In this document: positions 1 to 6,434 of the stretch, in pieces
Layout of the letters: the number at the start of each line of letters is the position of its first letter
Numbering within the stretch: position 1 is the stretch's first letter
Assembly: GCA_017381395.1 (NCBI GenBank)
Contig: JAFOCH010000107.1
Span: 1-11,039 of the forward strand
Direction: 5' to 3'
Source of the DNA: Clostridia bacterium
GTDB lineage: Bacteria; Bacillota; Clostridia; Oscillospirales; Acutalibacteraceae
Length of the DNA: 11,039 nucleotides
The notes under the pieces: model-generated
What the model saw: only the letters and a program-made list of their open reading frames with translations
Database searches by the model: none
What the model was told of the DNA's origin: nothing
Program-made: the position numbers and the translations under genes

Positions 1-1
1 T

Positions 2-1015
2 CAAACCGCCCGTCCGCTCATCGAGTTTCAGGGCGTATATAAAACATACTTAAACGGTACTCACGCTATACGTGACTTTAACCTTAAAATACACGAAGGT
101 GAATTTGTATTCGTTGTTGGTCCTTCCGGTGCAGGAAAAAGTACATTTATGAAGCTCATCATGCACGAAGAAACACCAAACGCAGGCGAAATTATCGTAG
201 GCGACTACAAATTCTCTAAAATGAAGCGCAGACACGTCCCGAAGCTTAGACGCACGATGGGAATTGTCTTTCAGGACTTCCGTCTGATTCCCAATATGAC
301 CGTTTACGATAACGTTGCCTTTGCAATGCATATCGTCGGCGCGTCAAAAATGGAGATTAGACGCAGAGTTTCGTATGCACTCAACCTTGTGGGCTTAAGC
401 GGAAAGGCAAGAAGCAAGCCCGACGAGCTTTCGGGTGGCGAACAGCAGCGTGTGGGACTAGCCCGCGCGCTAGTAAATAATCCTTCCATTATCATTGCGG
501 ACGAGCCGACGGGTAACGTTGACCCCAATATGTCGTACGAAATTGTAGAGCTACTTTCTGAAATTAACCGCAGAGGCACCACAGTTATCATGGTAACCCA
601 CGCGCATCAGCTCGTACGCGATTTTGGCAAGCGCGTTATCATGATCGAAAATGGTACTGTTGTAGCCGATAATTCCGAGGATTACGATACCGCTTTCTAC
701 GACGATTACGACGATTACGGCGAAGGGGAAGAATACGGCGACGATACCGCTTATGAAGAGGTTGCGGTAGGCGACGATTTTACCCTTGCAAACAATGTGA
801 ATTATGACGATGGTTTCTCCACCTGTGGCGAAACCGACGTGCCAAACGACCTCGACGGCGACGGCGAATACGACTATGTCGTTGACGAAGCTATGATCGG
901 TGGCGACGAAAACGTGACCGACGATGACACAGATGGCCTAGGTGGCGACGAAAATGTGGCCGACGGTGACAATGCCGGCAACGATACTAATGAGATGGGC
1001 GGTGACGAGATATGA
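2..1015 (+). CDS. ftsE: FtsE, cell-division ABC transporter ATPase (5' partial) with a long acidic C-terminal extension
   Basis: FtsE is the cytoplasmic ATPase of the FtsEX complex, which controls septal peptidoglycan hydrolases. The reading frame is open from base 2 (reads QTARPLIEFQGVYKTYLNG), so the first residues lie outside the window. An internal ATG at 149 sits just after Walker A and is not the start. In partial numbering, Walker A GPSGAGKST is at 40-48. The Q-loop (FQDFRLIP), the signature LSGGEQQR, the Walker B IIIADEPTG and the switch His in VTHAH follow in order, so the ATPase looks functional. The ATPase ends near residue 223, the usual FtsE length. A further 114 residues (671-1012) are Asp/Glu-rich with no Lys, Arg or His, which is not typical of FtsE. 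The stop overlaps the ftsX start by ATGA, implying translational coupling. The identification rests on the motifs plus the ftsX neighbour and is secure; the tail's role is unknown. Confidence 0.96.
   Translation, partial: QTARPLIEFQGVYKTYLNGTHAIRDFNLKIHEGEFVFVVGPSGAGKSTFMKLIMHEETPNAGEIIVGDYKFSKMKRRHVPKLRRTMGIVFQDFRLIPNMTVYDNVAFAMHIVGASKMEIRRRVSYALNLVGLSGKARSKPDELSGGEQQRVGLARALVNNPSIIIADEPTGNVDPNMSYEIVELLSEINRRGTTVIMVTHAHQLVRDFGKRVIMIENGTVVADNSEDYDTAFYDDYDDYGEGEEYGDDTAYEEVAVGDDFTLANNVNYDDGFSTCGETDVPNDLDGDGEYDYVVDEAMIGGDENVTDDDTDGLGGDENVADGDNAGNDTNEMGGDEI
899..970 (+). repeat. Direct repeat inside the ftsE acidic tail (30-nt units, 42-nt period)
   Basis: Two in-frame units at 899-928 and 941-970 begin GGTGGCGACGAAAA and differ at only a few positions. 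They encode GGDENVTDDD and GGDENVADGD. A third, shorter relative (GGDEI) ends the protein at 998-1012. This shows the acidic tail grew at least in part by tandem duplication. Confidence 0.8.
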
Positions 1016-1947
1016 AATTAAGAAGCTTTCGTTATCTCGTCGGTGAAGGGTTCAAAAATATTTGGCTCAACCGCCTGATGTCACTAGCATCGGTAGGCGT
1101 TTTGGTTGCTTGTATGCTCATTATGGGTGTTGCCCTCGTCCTTTCCGAAAACGTGAACAAGGCAATGGGCGACCTCAAAAATCAGAGCGTTGTAATGGTC
1201 TATTTTGACAAGGAATTGACCGACGAAGAATGTAAAACCTCCTTTGAAAAGGTAAAATCAATCGAGAACGTAAGCGCGGAAGGTGCAGAATACATCACCT
1301 CCGACGATGGTCTCGACGGCATAATCATCGACACCTTTGGTGAGGATTATACCGAAGAGCAGGCGGCCGTTTTTGAACGTCTGCGCGAAAAGGGAAATCC
1401 CCTTCCCAACGGAGCCAGAATTCAGCTCAACGACCTCGGCAAATTCGACCAAACGGTCGAAGAAATACTGTCGGTTTCAGGTGTTGGCGAAATTAACAGC
1501 CAGCGCGACCTGGCTAAAAAGATTAACAATATCAGCATTGTAGTACGTAACGGTTGCTTGTGGATAATCGGACTGCTGCTTATCATTGCGTTTGTAATTG
1601 TTTCAAACACAATCCGAATCACAATGTTTAGCAGAAAGCTCGAAATCAGCATTATGAAGGCGGTCGGTGCGACCAACCATTTCATCCGATTTCCCTTTAT
1701 GGTCGAGGGTGTGCTCCTCGGAGTTATCGCATCCCTCTTTACCACGGGACTGCTCTATGTTGTATATCATTTTGCGGGTGGTACCATTCAGGCAACCCTC
1801 GAAATGTCCCCCATCCCATTCAGAGATTTGGTACTCAAATTACTCGGCATTTTTGCCATTATCGGCATTGTTTTAGGACTTATTTGCAGCGCCTTTACAA
1901 TCACAAAATACTTGCGAAAGGAAGGAAGCGAATTCCGTGCGATTTAA
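1012..1947 (+). CDS. ftsX: FtsX, cell-division ABC transporter permease
   Basis: FtsX is the membrane partner of FtsE. It passes ATPase-driven motion to a peptidoglycan hydrolase outside the cell. At 311 aa it has normal family length. Four membrane segments are visible, near residues 22-45, 181-203, 228-252 and 272-296. A large extracellular loop lies between the first two (about 46-172) and is the expected contact for the coiled-coil hydrolase encoded next. The conserved stretch SRKLEISIMKAVGATNHFIR (208-227), between TM2 and TM3, is the FtsX/MacB-type cytoplasmic coupling region. The start ATG overlaps the ftsE stop (ATGA). The end overlaps the next gene by 11 nt, so the three genes should be translated as a block. 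Nothing is missing or broken. Confidence 0.96.
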   Translation: MKLRSFRYLVGEGFKNIWLNRLMSLASVGVLVACMLIMGVALVLSENVNKAMGDLKNQSVVMVYFDKELTDEECKTSFEKVKSIENVSAEGAEYITSDDGLDGIIIDTFGEDYTEEQAAVFERLREKGNPLPNGARIQLNDLGKFDQTVEEILSVSGVGEINSQRDLAKKINNISIVVRNGCLWIIGLLLIIAFVIVSNTIRITMFSRKLEISIMKAVGATNHFIRFPFMVEGVLLGVIASLFTTGLLYVVYHFAGGTIQATLEMSPIPFRDLVLKLLGIFAIIGIVLGLICSAFTITKYLRKEGSEFRAI

Positions 1948-3097
1948 ACGACTTATTTCTGCGGTTATATGCGTAGTAATGCTCATTTTGGCGGTGGGCT
2001 ATACCCCCGTTGTCGAAATTGAAGCCAGCGCGAAAAAGACGGCTGCTCAGCTTAAACAGGAGCTCGAAGCCGCGCAAAAGGAAAGCAACAAGCTGAAACA
2101 GCAGATCAATGACCTTAAAAAAGAAAACGCTCCCTACGAAAAGCAAAAGGATGCACTCCAGAAGCAGATAAAGGCAACCCAGACCGAAATCGACCTTTAT
2201 CAGGAGCAGATTGACGTCTATGACGAGGAAATCCAGATTTTTCAGGACGAAATCGACCGTCTGAACGGCGAAATTGATAAGAATCTCGACATATTTGCCG
2301 AGCGACTGGTTATCCTCTACACCACCGGCTCATTCTCGGAGCTTGAGGTTTTACTTTCGGCAGAGGATTTTGGCGACTATCTGGAAAAAAATCAGTTTAG
2401 AAAAGTCATGAGCGAGTACGATAACGCACTTTTAAAATCGCTGACCGACGACATCGCAAAGGTTGACGAGAAAAAATCCGAAATCGATGCAAACAAGCAG
2501 GGCGTTGTCGACGCTCAGAAGATAATTCAGGAAAAGCAGGCGGAGCTTGACAAGCAATACACCGAAGTTAACACAATTATCAAGAATAACGAAAGTGATA
2601 TTGCCGACCTTCAGGACAGCTTGGAGGACCTGAAAGACGAGCAGAAGGAAATTCAGGACGCCCTCAACGAAATTACCGGCAACGTAATCGGTACAGGTCA
2701 ATTCACCTGGCCGGTTCCCGGCTACTACAAGCTGTCGTCAAAATACGGCAACCGCTGGCACCCGGTTTATAAAAAATGGCGTCTCCATACCGGAATTGAC
2801 ATTTCATCAAGTGGCATCTACGGAGCAAGAATCGTCGCCTCGGACGACGGCACCGTTTCGCTCAGTAAGTACAACGGCGGCTACGGCTACTGCGTTGTTA
2901 TCAACCACGGAAACGGATACTCCACCCTCTATGCACATATGAAAGCGGCTAGTACCCTTAAAGTAGGTCAAAAGGTTTCAAAGGGCTCGACGGTCGGCTA
3001 CGTCGGCTCAACAGGTACCTCGACAGGACCGCATTTGCATTACGAAATTCGTAAAAACGGCTCGCCGACCAACCCAATGAATTTCTTTAACCTCTAA
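1937..3097 (+). CDS. Secreted coiled-coil M23 (LytM-type) peptidoglycan hydrolase, PcsB/EnvC-like
   Basis: This is a predicted septal peptidoglycan hydrolase working with FtsEX. The start is GTG at 1937, chosen because an AAAGGAAGGAAG ribosome binding site precedes it and a signal peptide follows (basic MRFKR, hydrophobic 6-21, cleavage near EASA at about 29-32). Residues 33-115 and 165-245 are heptad-rich coiled coil. The segment between them (RLVILYTTGSFSELEVLL, about 123-140) resembles the hinge region of PcsB-type hydrolases. The M23 domain occupies about 255-386. Zinc ligands are H284 and D288 (in HTGID) and H368 (in HLH). H334 (YAH) and H366 complete the active site. All are present, so it should be active, unlike the degenerate LytM domains of EnvC-like activators. 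It overlaps ftsX by 11 nt, is followed by a terminator, and is the last gene of the ftsEX transcript. The exact orthologue name is uncertain. Confidence 0.93.
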   Translation: MRFKRLISAVICVVMLILAVGYTPVVEIEASAKKTAAQLKQELEAAQKESNKLKQQINDLKKENAPYEKQKDALQKQIKATQTEIDLYQEQIDVYDEEIQIFQDEIDRLNGEIDKNLDIFAERLVILYTTGSFSELEVLLSAEDFGDYLEKNQFRKVMSEYDNALLKSLTDDIAKVDEKKSEIDANKQGVVDAQKIIQEKQAELDKQYTEVNTIIKNNESDIADLQDSLEDLKDEQKEIQDALNEITGNVIGTGQFTWPVPGYYKLSSKYGNRWHPVYKKWRLHTGIDISSSGIYGARIVASDDGTVSLSKYNGGYGYCVVINHGNGYSTLYAHMKAASTLKVGQKVSKGSTVGYVGSTGTSTGPHLHYEIRKNGSPTNPMNFFNL

Positions 3098-3110
3098 TAT
3101 GCTATCGCAA

Positions 3111-3157
3111 TCCGGCGGCAAAGGATGACACAAAACCCTTTTCCGTCGGATTTTTTT
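3111..3157 (+). terminator. Rho-independent terminator after the ftsEX-hydrolase operon
   Basis: The arms 3111-3124 (TCCGGCGGCAAAGG) and 3137-3150 (CCTTTTCCGTCGGA) pair over 14 positions with one G-T wobble and one mismatch around a 12-nt loop. A run of seven T (3151-3157) follows. It lies 14 nt after the M23 stop, so it separates the ftsEX transcript from the S41 protease gene. Confidence 0.88.
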
Positions 3158-3219
3158 ACACAAATGGGAACAAAATAGATGAAAACACCCTCTTTTTTTA
3201 ATCAAAAGGAAATGATAAA

Positions 3220-4401
3220 ATGAAGGATAAAAAGATTTCGCTATCGGTCGTAATTACGGCGGTTATAATTTCGATGGTGCTGACGGCAGGGCTGGTACTT
3301 TGCCTGGTGCCAAACGCAATAAAGGGCTATCTGACCGATGCCGACAGTTTAAGCAAATATCTGGAACTCGAAGGCAGGATAAAGCGCAGCTTTGTCGACG
3401 AGGTGGATGAGAAAGCACTCGCCGACGGGGTTGCTTTGGGACTGATTTACTCGCTGAATGACCCCTACTCCGCCTATTTCGACGCCGAGGAATACGACAA
3501 AATACTCGACAATAACGAGGGTCTTGACGCAGGAATCGGACTTTTCCTTACCCGTCACCCCGATAACGGTTATATTTATGTAATTAACGTTTCTGTCGGC
3601 TCACCTGCAGACCTCGCAGGGATAAAGATAGGCGACCTTATCACCGCCGTTGACGGAAAGGACGTTATCGAACTCGGATTTTCGACAGCGGTGGCAAACA
3701 TCAGGGGCAAAATCGATACCGACTGTGCGCTGACGGTAAAAAGGGGTGACGAAACCCTTTCGCTCACGGCAACGAGGGGCAGATTCGTCACCACAAGCGT
3801 ATTTTCACACATGATTGACTCCCTCTGCTACATTCAAATCACCGACTTTAACGCGGCAACCGTGCCGCAGTTTGAAGCCGCCATCAACGACGCAATCGAC
3901 AATAACGCAACAGGGCTGATTTTTGACGTGCGCGGTAATGGCGGAGGCACACTTGACTCGGTGGACAAGATTCTCGACATTCTGCTACCCGAGGGAGAGG
4001 TCGTTTCTGCAACATATAAGAACGGCAAGAAAAAGGTGCTTTTTTCATCGGATAAGAATGAAATCGACCTTCCGATGATGGTGCTTTGTGACGAAAACAC
4101 GGCAAGTGCCGCCGAGCTTTTTGCCGCGTCAATCCGCGATTTTGAAAAGGGCAAGCTTATCGGCACAAAAACCTACGGAAAGGGAATTATGCAGGAAACC
4201 TTTGCCCTTTCGGACGGCTCGGCTGTGCGGCTGACGGTGGCATATTTTAATCCGCCGAGCGGCATCAACTTCCATAAGGTAGGGCTTTCCCCCGACTATG
4301 AGGTGCAGCTCACCGAGGATGAGCAAAAGTATTATTACTTCCTCACCGACCAAACCGACCCCGTTATCAAAAAAGCCGTCGAAATTTTGACATCCGATTG
4401 A
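3220..4401 (+). CDS. S41 family carboxy-terminal processing protease (CtpA/CtpB-like), membrane-anchored
   Basis: This serine protease, acting outside the membrane, cleaves proteins near their C-termini. It is 393 aa, with a single N-terminal membrane segment (about 7-29) acting as uncleaved anchor or signal. A PDZ domain spans about 100-185 (GIGLFL, then SPADLAGIKIGDLITAVDG). The S41 catalytic domain spans about 195-365. The nucleophile is S296 in ENTASAAE, the general base K321 in TYGKG, and Q325 completes the triad. The 25- and 4-residue spacings match those of CtpB. RGNGGG (238-243) is the oxyanion-region motif. The ATG follows AAAAGGAA at good spacing. The location just behind ftsEX and the M23 hydrolase is a recurrent clostridial arrangement and suggests a role in envelope or hydrolase turnover. 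A strong terminator stands before it, so it needs readthrough or its own promoter; only a weak candidate (TTTACA at 3155) was seen. Confidence 0.93.
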   Translation: MKDKKISLSVVITAVIISMVLTAGLVLCLVPNAIKGYLTDADSLSKYLELEGRIKRSFVDEVDEKALADGVALGLIYSLNDPYSAYFDAEEYDKILDNNEGLDAGIGLFLTRHPDNGYIYVINVSVGSPADLAGIKIGDLITAVDGKDVIELGFSTAVANIRGKIDTDCALTVKRGDETLSLTATRGRFVTTSVFSHMIDSLCYIQITDFNAATVPQFEAAINDAIDNNATGLIFDVRGNGGGTLDSVDKILDILLPEGEVVSATYKNGKKKVLFSSDKNEIDLPMMVLCDENTASAAELFAASIRDFEKGKLIGTKTYGKGIMQETFALSDGSAVRLTVAYFNPPSGINFHKVGLSPDYEVQLTEDEQKYYYFLTDQTDPVIKKAVEILTSD

Positions 4402-4412
4402 TTTATTTGATA

Positions 4413-4441
4413 TTGCTATTTTTTTACTTTGATATTATTAT
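4413..4441 (+). promoter_or_regulatory. Candidate sigma-A promoter for the secreted propeller protein
   Basis: TTGCTA (4413-4418) and TATTAT (4436-4441) are separated by 17 nt, with an overlapping TATAAT at 4439-4444. The stretch is AT-rich, starts 11 nt after the protease stop, and ends about 38 nt before the next gene. No terminator separates the protease from this gene, so some readthrough is also possible. Confidence 0.55.
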
Positions 4442-4478
4442 AATAGGGTATAGACTCAATTTTTTGAGGAGGAAAAAC

Positions 4479-6101
4479 ATGAAACTTAATGTAAAACGAT
4501 TGATTTCCCTTACTCTTGCTACGGCGATTACCGTTTGCTCCTTGGCTATCAACGGTAGCGCTGCATCTACTACTGAAATTACCTCCGTCAATTTTAATAA
4601 CGACGGTACATATCTGACCTCGGTATATGCCGGCTGCACAACAATACACGTTGACGCCGGAATTGACCAGAGAGGAAAGGTTAAATTTTTCCGCAATGGT
4701 ACCGAGATGGAAGCCGGAACAAAGGTTGTCACCGGCGACACAATAAAGCTGTATAGAAACAACTCGGTGAAGCAGACACTTTCAATCGTAGTAAGCGGCG
4801 ACGTTACCTGCGACGGAGCTGTCACTGCCGCCGACCTCCTCTATGCCCAGATGGCAATTCTCGGTGTAAATACGCTCGAAGGCGCTCCCTTAATGGCGGC
4901 AAAAATGTCGGGTGGCTCGTCCCTTTCGGCAACCGACCTGGTCGCTATGCGCCAGTATGTGCTCGGATTCACTGCACCGACCGTAATGGACGGCTTCTAT
5001 AACGCCGACGGATATATCAATGCGGTACCCGTTTACGTTGGTACTCCTGCATATCCACGCTATGATAATTCGGCAGCCGACATCATCTTTGCCCGTAACC
5101 CCTGGGATATGCAGACATATAATGGCAAGGTGTATATCGGTAGCGGTGACTACAACTCTAACAAGGCACCTTCGCTCATCGCCTGCTACGACCCAAAAAC
5201 CGACAAGGCAACCGTTTTCCAGGACCGCCTCGACGATGAACAGATTTCTAACTTTGCGATAATCGACGGACGTTTGATTGCGGCAGGTATTGACCCCTCG
5301 AACAATGCTATTCTCCACTACTTCGAGCTCAACGCCGACGAAACCGCTTTTAACAACTACGCTATGCCGTACGACTGGCGTCTGCACAACTTTGACATGA
5401 TCGGCTTTAGTGATAAGATCTTTATCGGTGCCGGCACAAGTGATGTAAAAAATCGTACTGCCGCCGTTGTTTCGACCGACGGAGGAAAGTCATTTAGCGG
5501 CGTCAAGGTTGTAAAGGACGGAGTAAACGTTACCGGCTCTAACATCGGAACGGGTTGGGACCGCGTTTATCAGTACCTTACACTTAATGGCGACCTCTAT
5601 TGCTACGAGGTACACGTTGGCGATAGCTCATACGACGGATTCTATAAATATGATTCTGCCGCAAATCAGTTTAACTTCCACTCAGACGGTTCAGGATTCG
5701 CAGCCACCAGTGACAAGTTCTTTAACTTCTTTAAGGAAAGCTTGGAATTTGGAGGTAAATCGGTTATGTGTACAGGATACTTCCTCACCACATCCGATAT
5801 GAAAAACTTTACAAAGAAAACCTTTGCAGGTAGCAACGCTTCCTATCTCGATATGGTTGTAATCGGTGATGAGCTCTATGTCCTCGCCGCAAACGGTAGC
5901 AGCGGCTCATACACCAACACCGTGTATAAGACAAAGGATCTTTCCACCTTTACAAAGGTACTCGAATTCGATGCAGAAACCTACATGATTTCGATGGAAT
6001 ACGTTGACGGCACCTTCGTCTTTGGCGCAGGAGCTCCGTCAAACACCACCACACCCAGCACAATGTGCGGTGACATTTTCCGCGTACGTGTCGATTTCTA
6101 A
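4479..6101 (+). CDS. Secreted protein with half-degenerate dockerin-like domain and predicted seven-bladed beta-propeller
   Basis: No precise family is recognised. The start is ATG at 4479, because GAGGAGG (4466-4472) lies 6 nt upstream and a classic signal peptide follows (MKLNVKR, hydrophobic core, cleavage near GSAAS at 26-30). The open frame upstream to 4398 is promoter/leader. Residues 31-105 form a small beta module often found just before clostridial dockerin-like repeats (ends VVTGDTIKLY...LSIVVSGDV). Residues 107-163 are dockerin-like. The first loop keeps D108, D112 and D119, while the second (AKMSGGSSLSATDL, 141-154) has lost its calcium aspartates except D153. Residues 172-540 carry seven related strand motifs and an Asp-box-like STDGGKSF (332-339), suggesting a propeller. 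No LPXTG, SLH or transmembrane anchor is present. It is probably extracellular; ligand or enzyme activity is unknown. It lies between a promoter and a terminator, so it is probably monocistronic. Confidence 0.88.
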   Translation: MKLNVKRLISLTLATAITVCSLAINGSAASTTEITSVNFNNDGTYLTSVYAGCTTIHVDAGIDQRGKVKFFRNGTEMEAGTKVVTGDTIKLYRNNSVKQTLSIVVSGDVTCDGAVTAADLLYAQMAILGVNTLEGAPLMAAKMSGGSSLSATDLVAMRQYVLGFTAPTVMDGFYNADGYINAVPVYVGTPAYPRYDNSAADIIFARNPWDMQTYNGKVYIGSGDYNSNKAPSLIACYDPKTDKATVFQDRLDDEQISNFAIIDGRLIAAGIDPSNNAILHYFELNADETAFNNYAMPYDWRLHNFDMIGFSDKIFIGAGTSDVKNRTAAVVSTDGGKSFSGVKVVKDGVNVTGSNIGTGWDRVYQYLTLNGDLYCYEVHVGDSSYDGFYKYDSAANQFNFHSDGSGFAATSDKFFNFFKESLEFGGKSVMCTGYFLTTSDMKNFTKKTFAGSNASYLDMVVIGDELYVLAANGSSGSYTNTVYKTKDLSTFTKVLEFDAETYMISMEYVDGTFVFGAGAPSNTTTPSTMCGDIFRVRVDF

Positions 6102-6137
6102 TAGCTAATTAAGTTTGCTAAATATAATATAATGTAT

Positions 6138-6170
6138 AACGAGTCGGTTTTTAATAGCCGACTCGTTTTT
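6138..6170 (+). terminator. Rho-independent terminator after the propeller protein gene
   Basis: The arms AACGAGTCGG (6138-6147) and CCGACTCGTT (6158-6167) pair perfectly over 10 bp around a 10-nt loop. The T tract runs through 6170. It lies 37 nt after the stop codon. Confidence 0.9.
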
Positions 6171-6232
6171 ATTGCGATGAAAGGGAAATTGGCGAGATAA
6201 AATCCGTTTAATTGCCGCATATCATATATAAA

Positions 6233-6271
6233 GCATAGCAATTTAGCGTAATAAAGCGCTAAATTATATGC
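6233..6271. repeat. Extended imperfect palindrome upstream of the first importer promoter
   Basis: The core arms AATTTAGCG (6240-6248) and CGCTAAATT (6257-6265) are a perfect 9-bp inverted repeat around 8 nt. The outer arms GCATA (6233-6237) and TATGC (6267-6271) extend it. There is no T tract and no gene immediately upstream except one already terminated, so an operator is more likely than a terminator. Confidence 0.7.
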
Positions 6272-6290
6272 AAAATATACAAAGTTTGCA
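6269..6290. promoter_or_regulatory. Inverted TGCAAA repeat, candidate operator of importer 1
   Basis: TGCAAA (6269-6274) and TTTGCA (6285-6290) form an inverted repeat with a 10-nt spacer that contains ACAAAG. It lies about 19 nt upstream of the -35 box. A comparable TATGCA-based inverted repeat around ACAAAGTTT stands upstream of the second importer promoter, which supports a shared regulator. Confidence 0.45.
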
Positions 6291-6308
6291 GAAATGCCGA
6301 AATTATGC

Positions 6309-6336
6309 TTGATTTTTTATAGATGCGTGTTATAAT
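6309..6336 (+). promoter_or_regulatory. Sigma-A promoter of importer operon 1
   Basis: TTGATT (6309-6314) is 16 nt from a perfect TATAAT (6331-6336). The -10 box is preceded by TGT (6328-6330), an extended -10. Transcription would start near 6343, giving a leader of about 92 nt. Confidence 0.75.
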
Positions 6337-6434
6337 TTTAGCATAGTAAAGTGGTAACACGCTACAACGCAAAAGCAGGTGGCAACGATTACCTAACCAA
6401 ACAAAATCAAACAATCGAAAGAGGTAATTTTATC

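Larger units (their letters stand above)
6171..6434 (+). other. Non-coding regulatory region before the first importer operon
   Basis: With the preceding terminator this makes a 333-nt gap without a gene. It holds, in order, an AT-rich stretch, an extended palindrome (6233-6271), an inverted TGCAAA repeat (6269-6290), a promoter (6309-6336) and a transcribed leader of about 90 nt with a possible compact fold (6353-6393). The leader then has an A/C-rich unpaired run leading to the ribosome binding site GAAAGAGG. An open frame from 6351 runs into the binding protein but starts ahead of the signal peptide and has no ribosome binding site, so it is treated as leader. Confidence 0.7.

Noticed and set aside
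4398..4478. Start of the propeller gene at the ATG at 4398
   Set aside because: The extra 27 residues are encoded by the AT-rich promoter region and precede a textbook ribosome binding site and signal peptide at 4479.
4890..5387. A 165-codon open frame on the minus strand inside the propeller gene
   Set aside because: It lies wholly opposite a well-supported gene with signal peptide and domains, has no ribosome binding site or recognisable protein features, and is a by-product of codon composition.
6343..6393. T-box riboswitch, because AAAGTGGTAACACG and CAGGTGGCAACGAT resemble the T-box sequence
   Set aside because: Matches are only 8-9 of 13 positions. The predicted transcript begins just upstream, leaving no room for stem I and the specifier loop, and no terminator follows.
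6351..6434. N-terminal extension of binding protein 1 to the ATG at 6351
   Set aside because: It would place 28 polar residues before the lipoprotein signal, starts about 15 nt after the -10 box and has no ribosome binding site.
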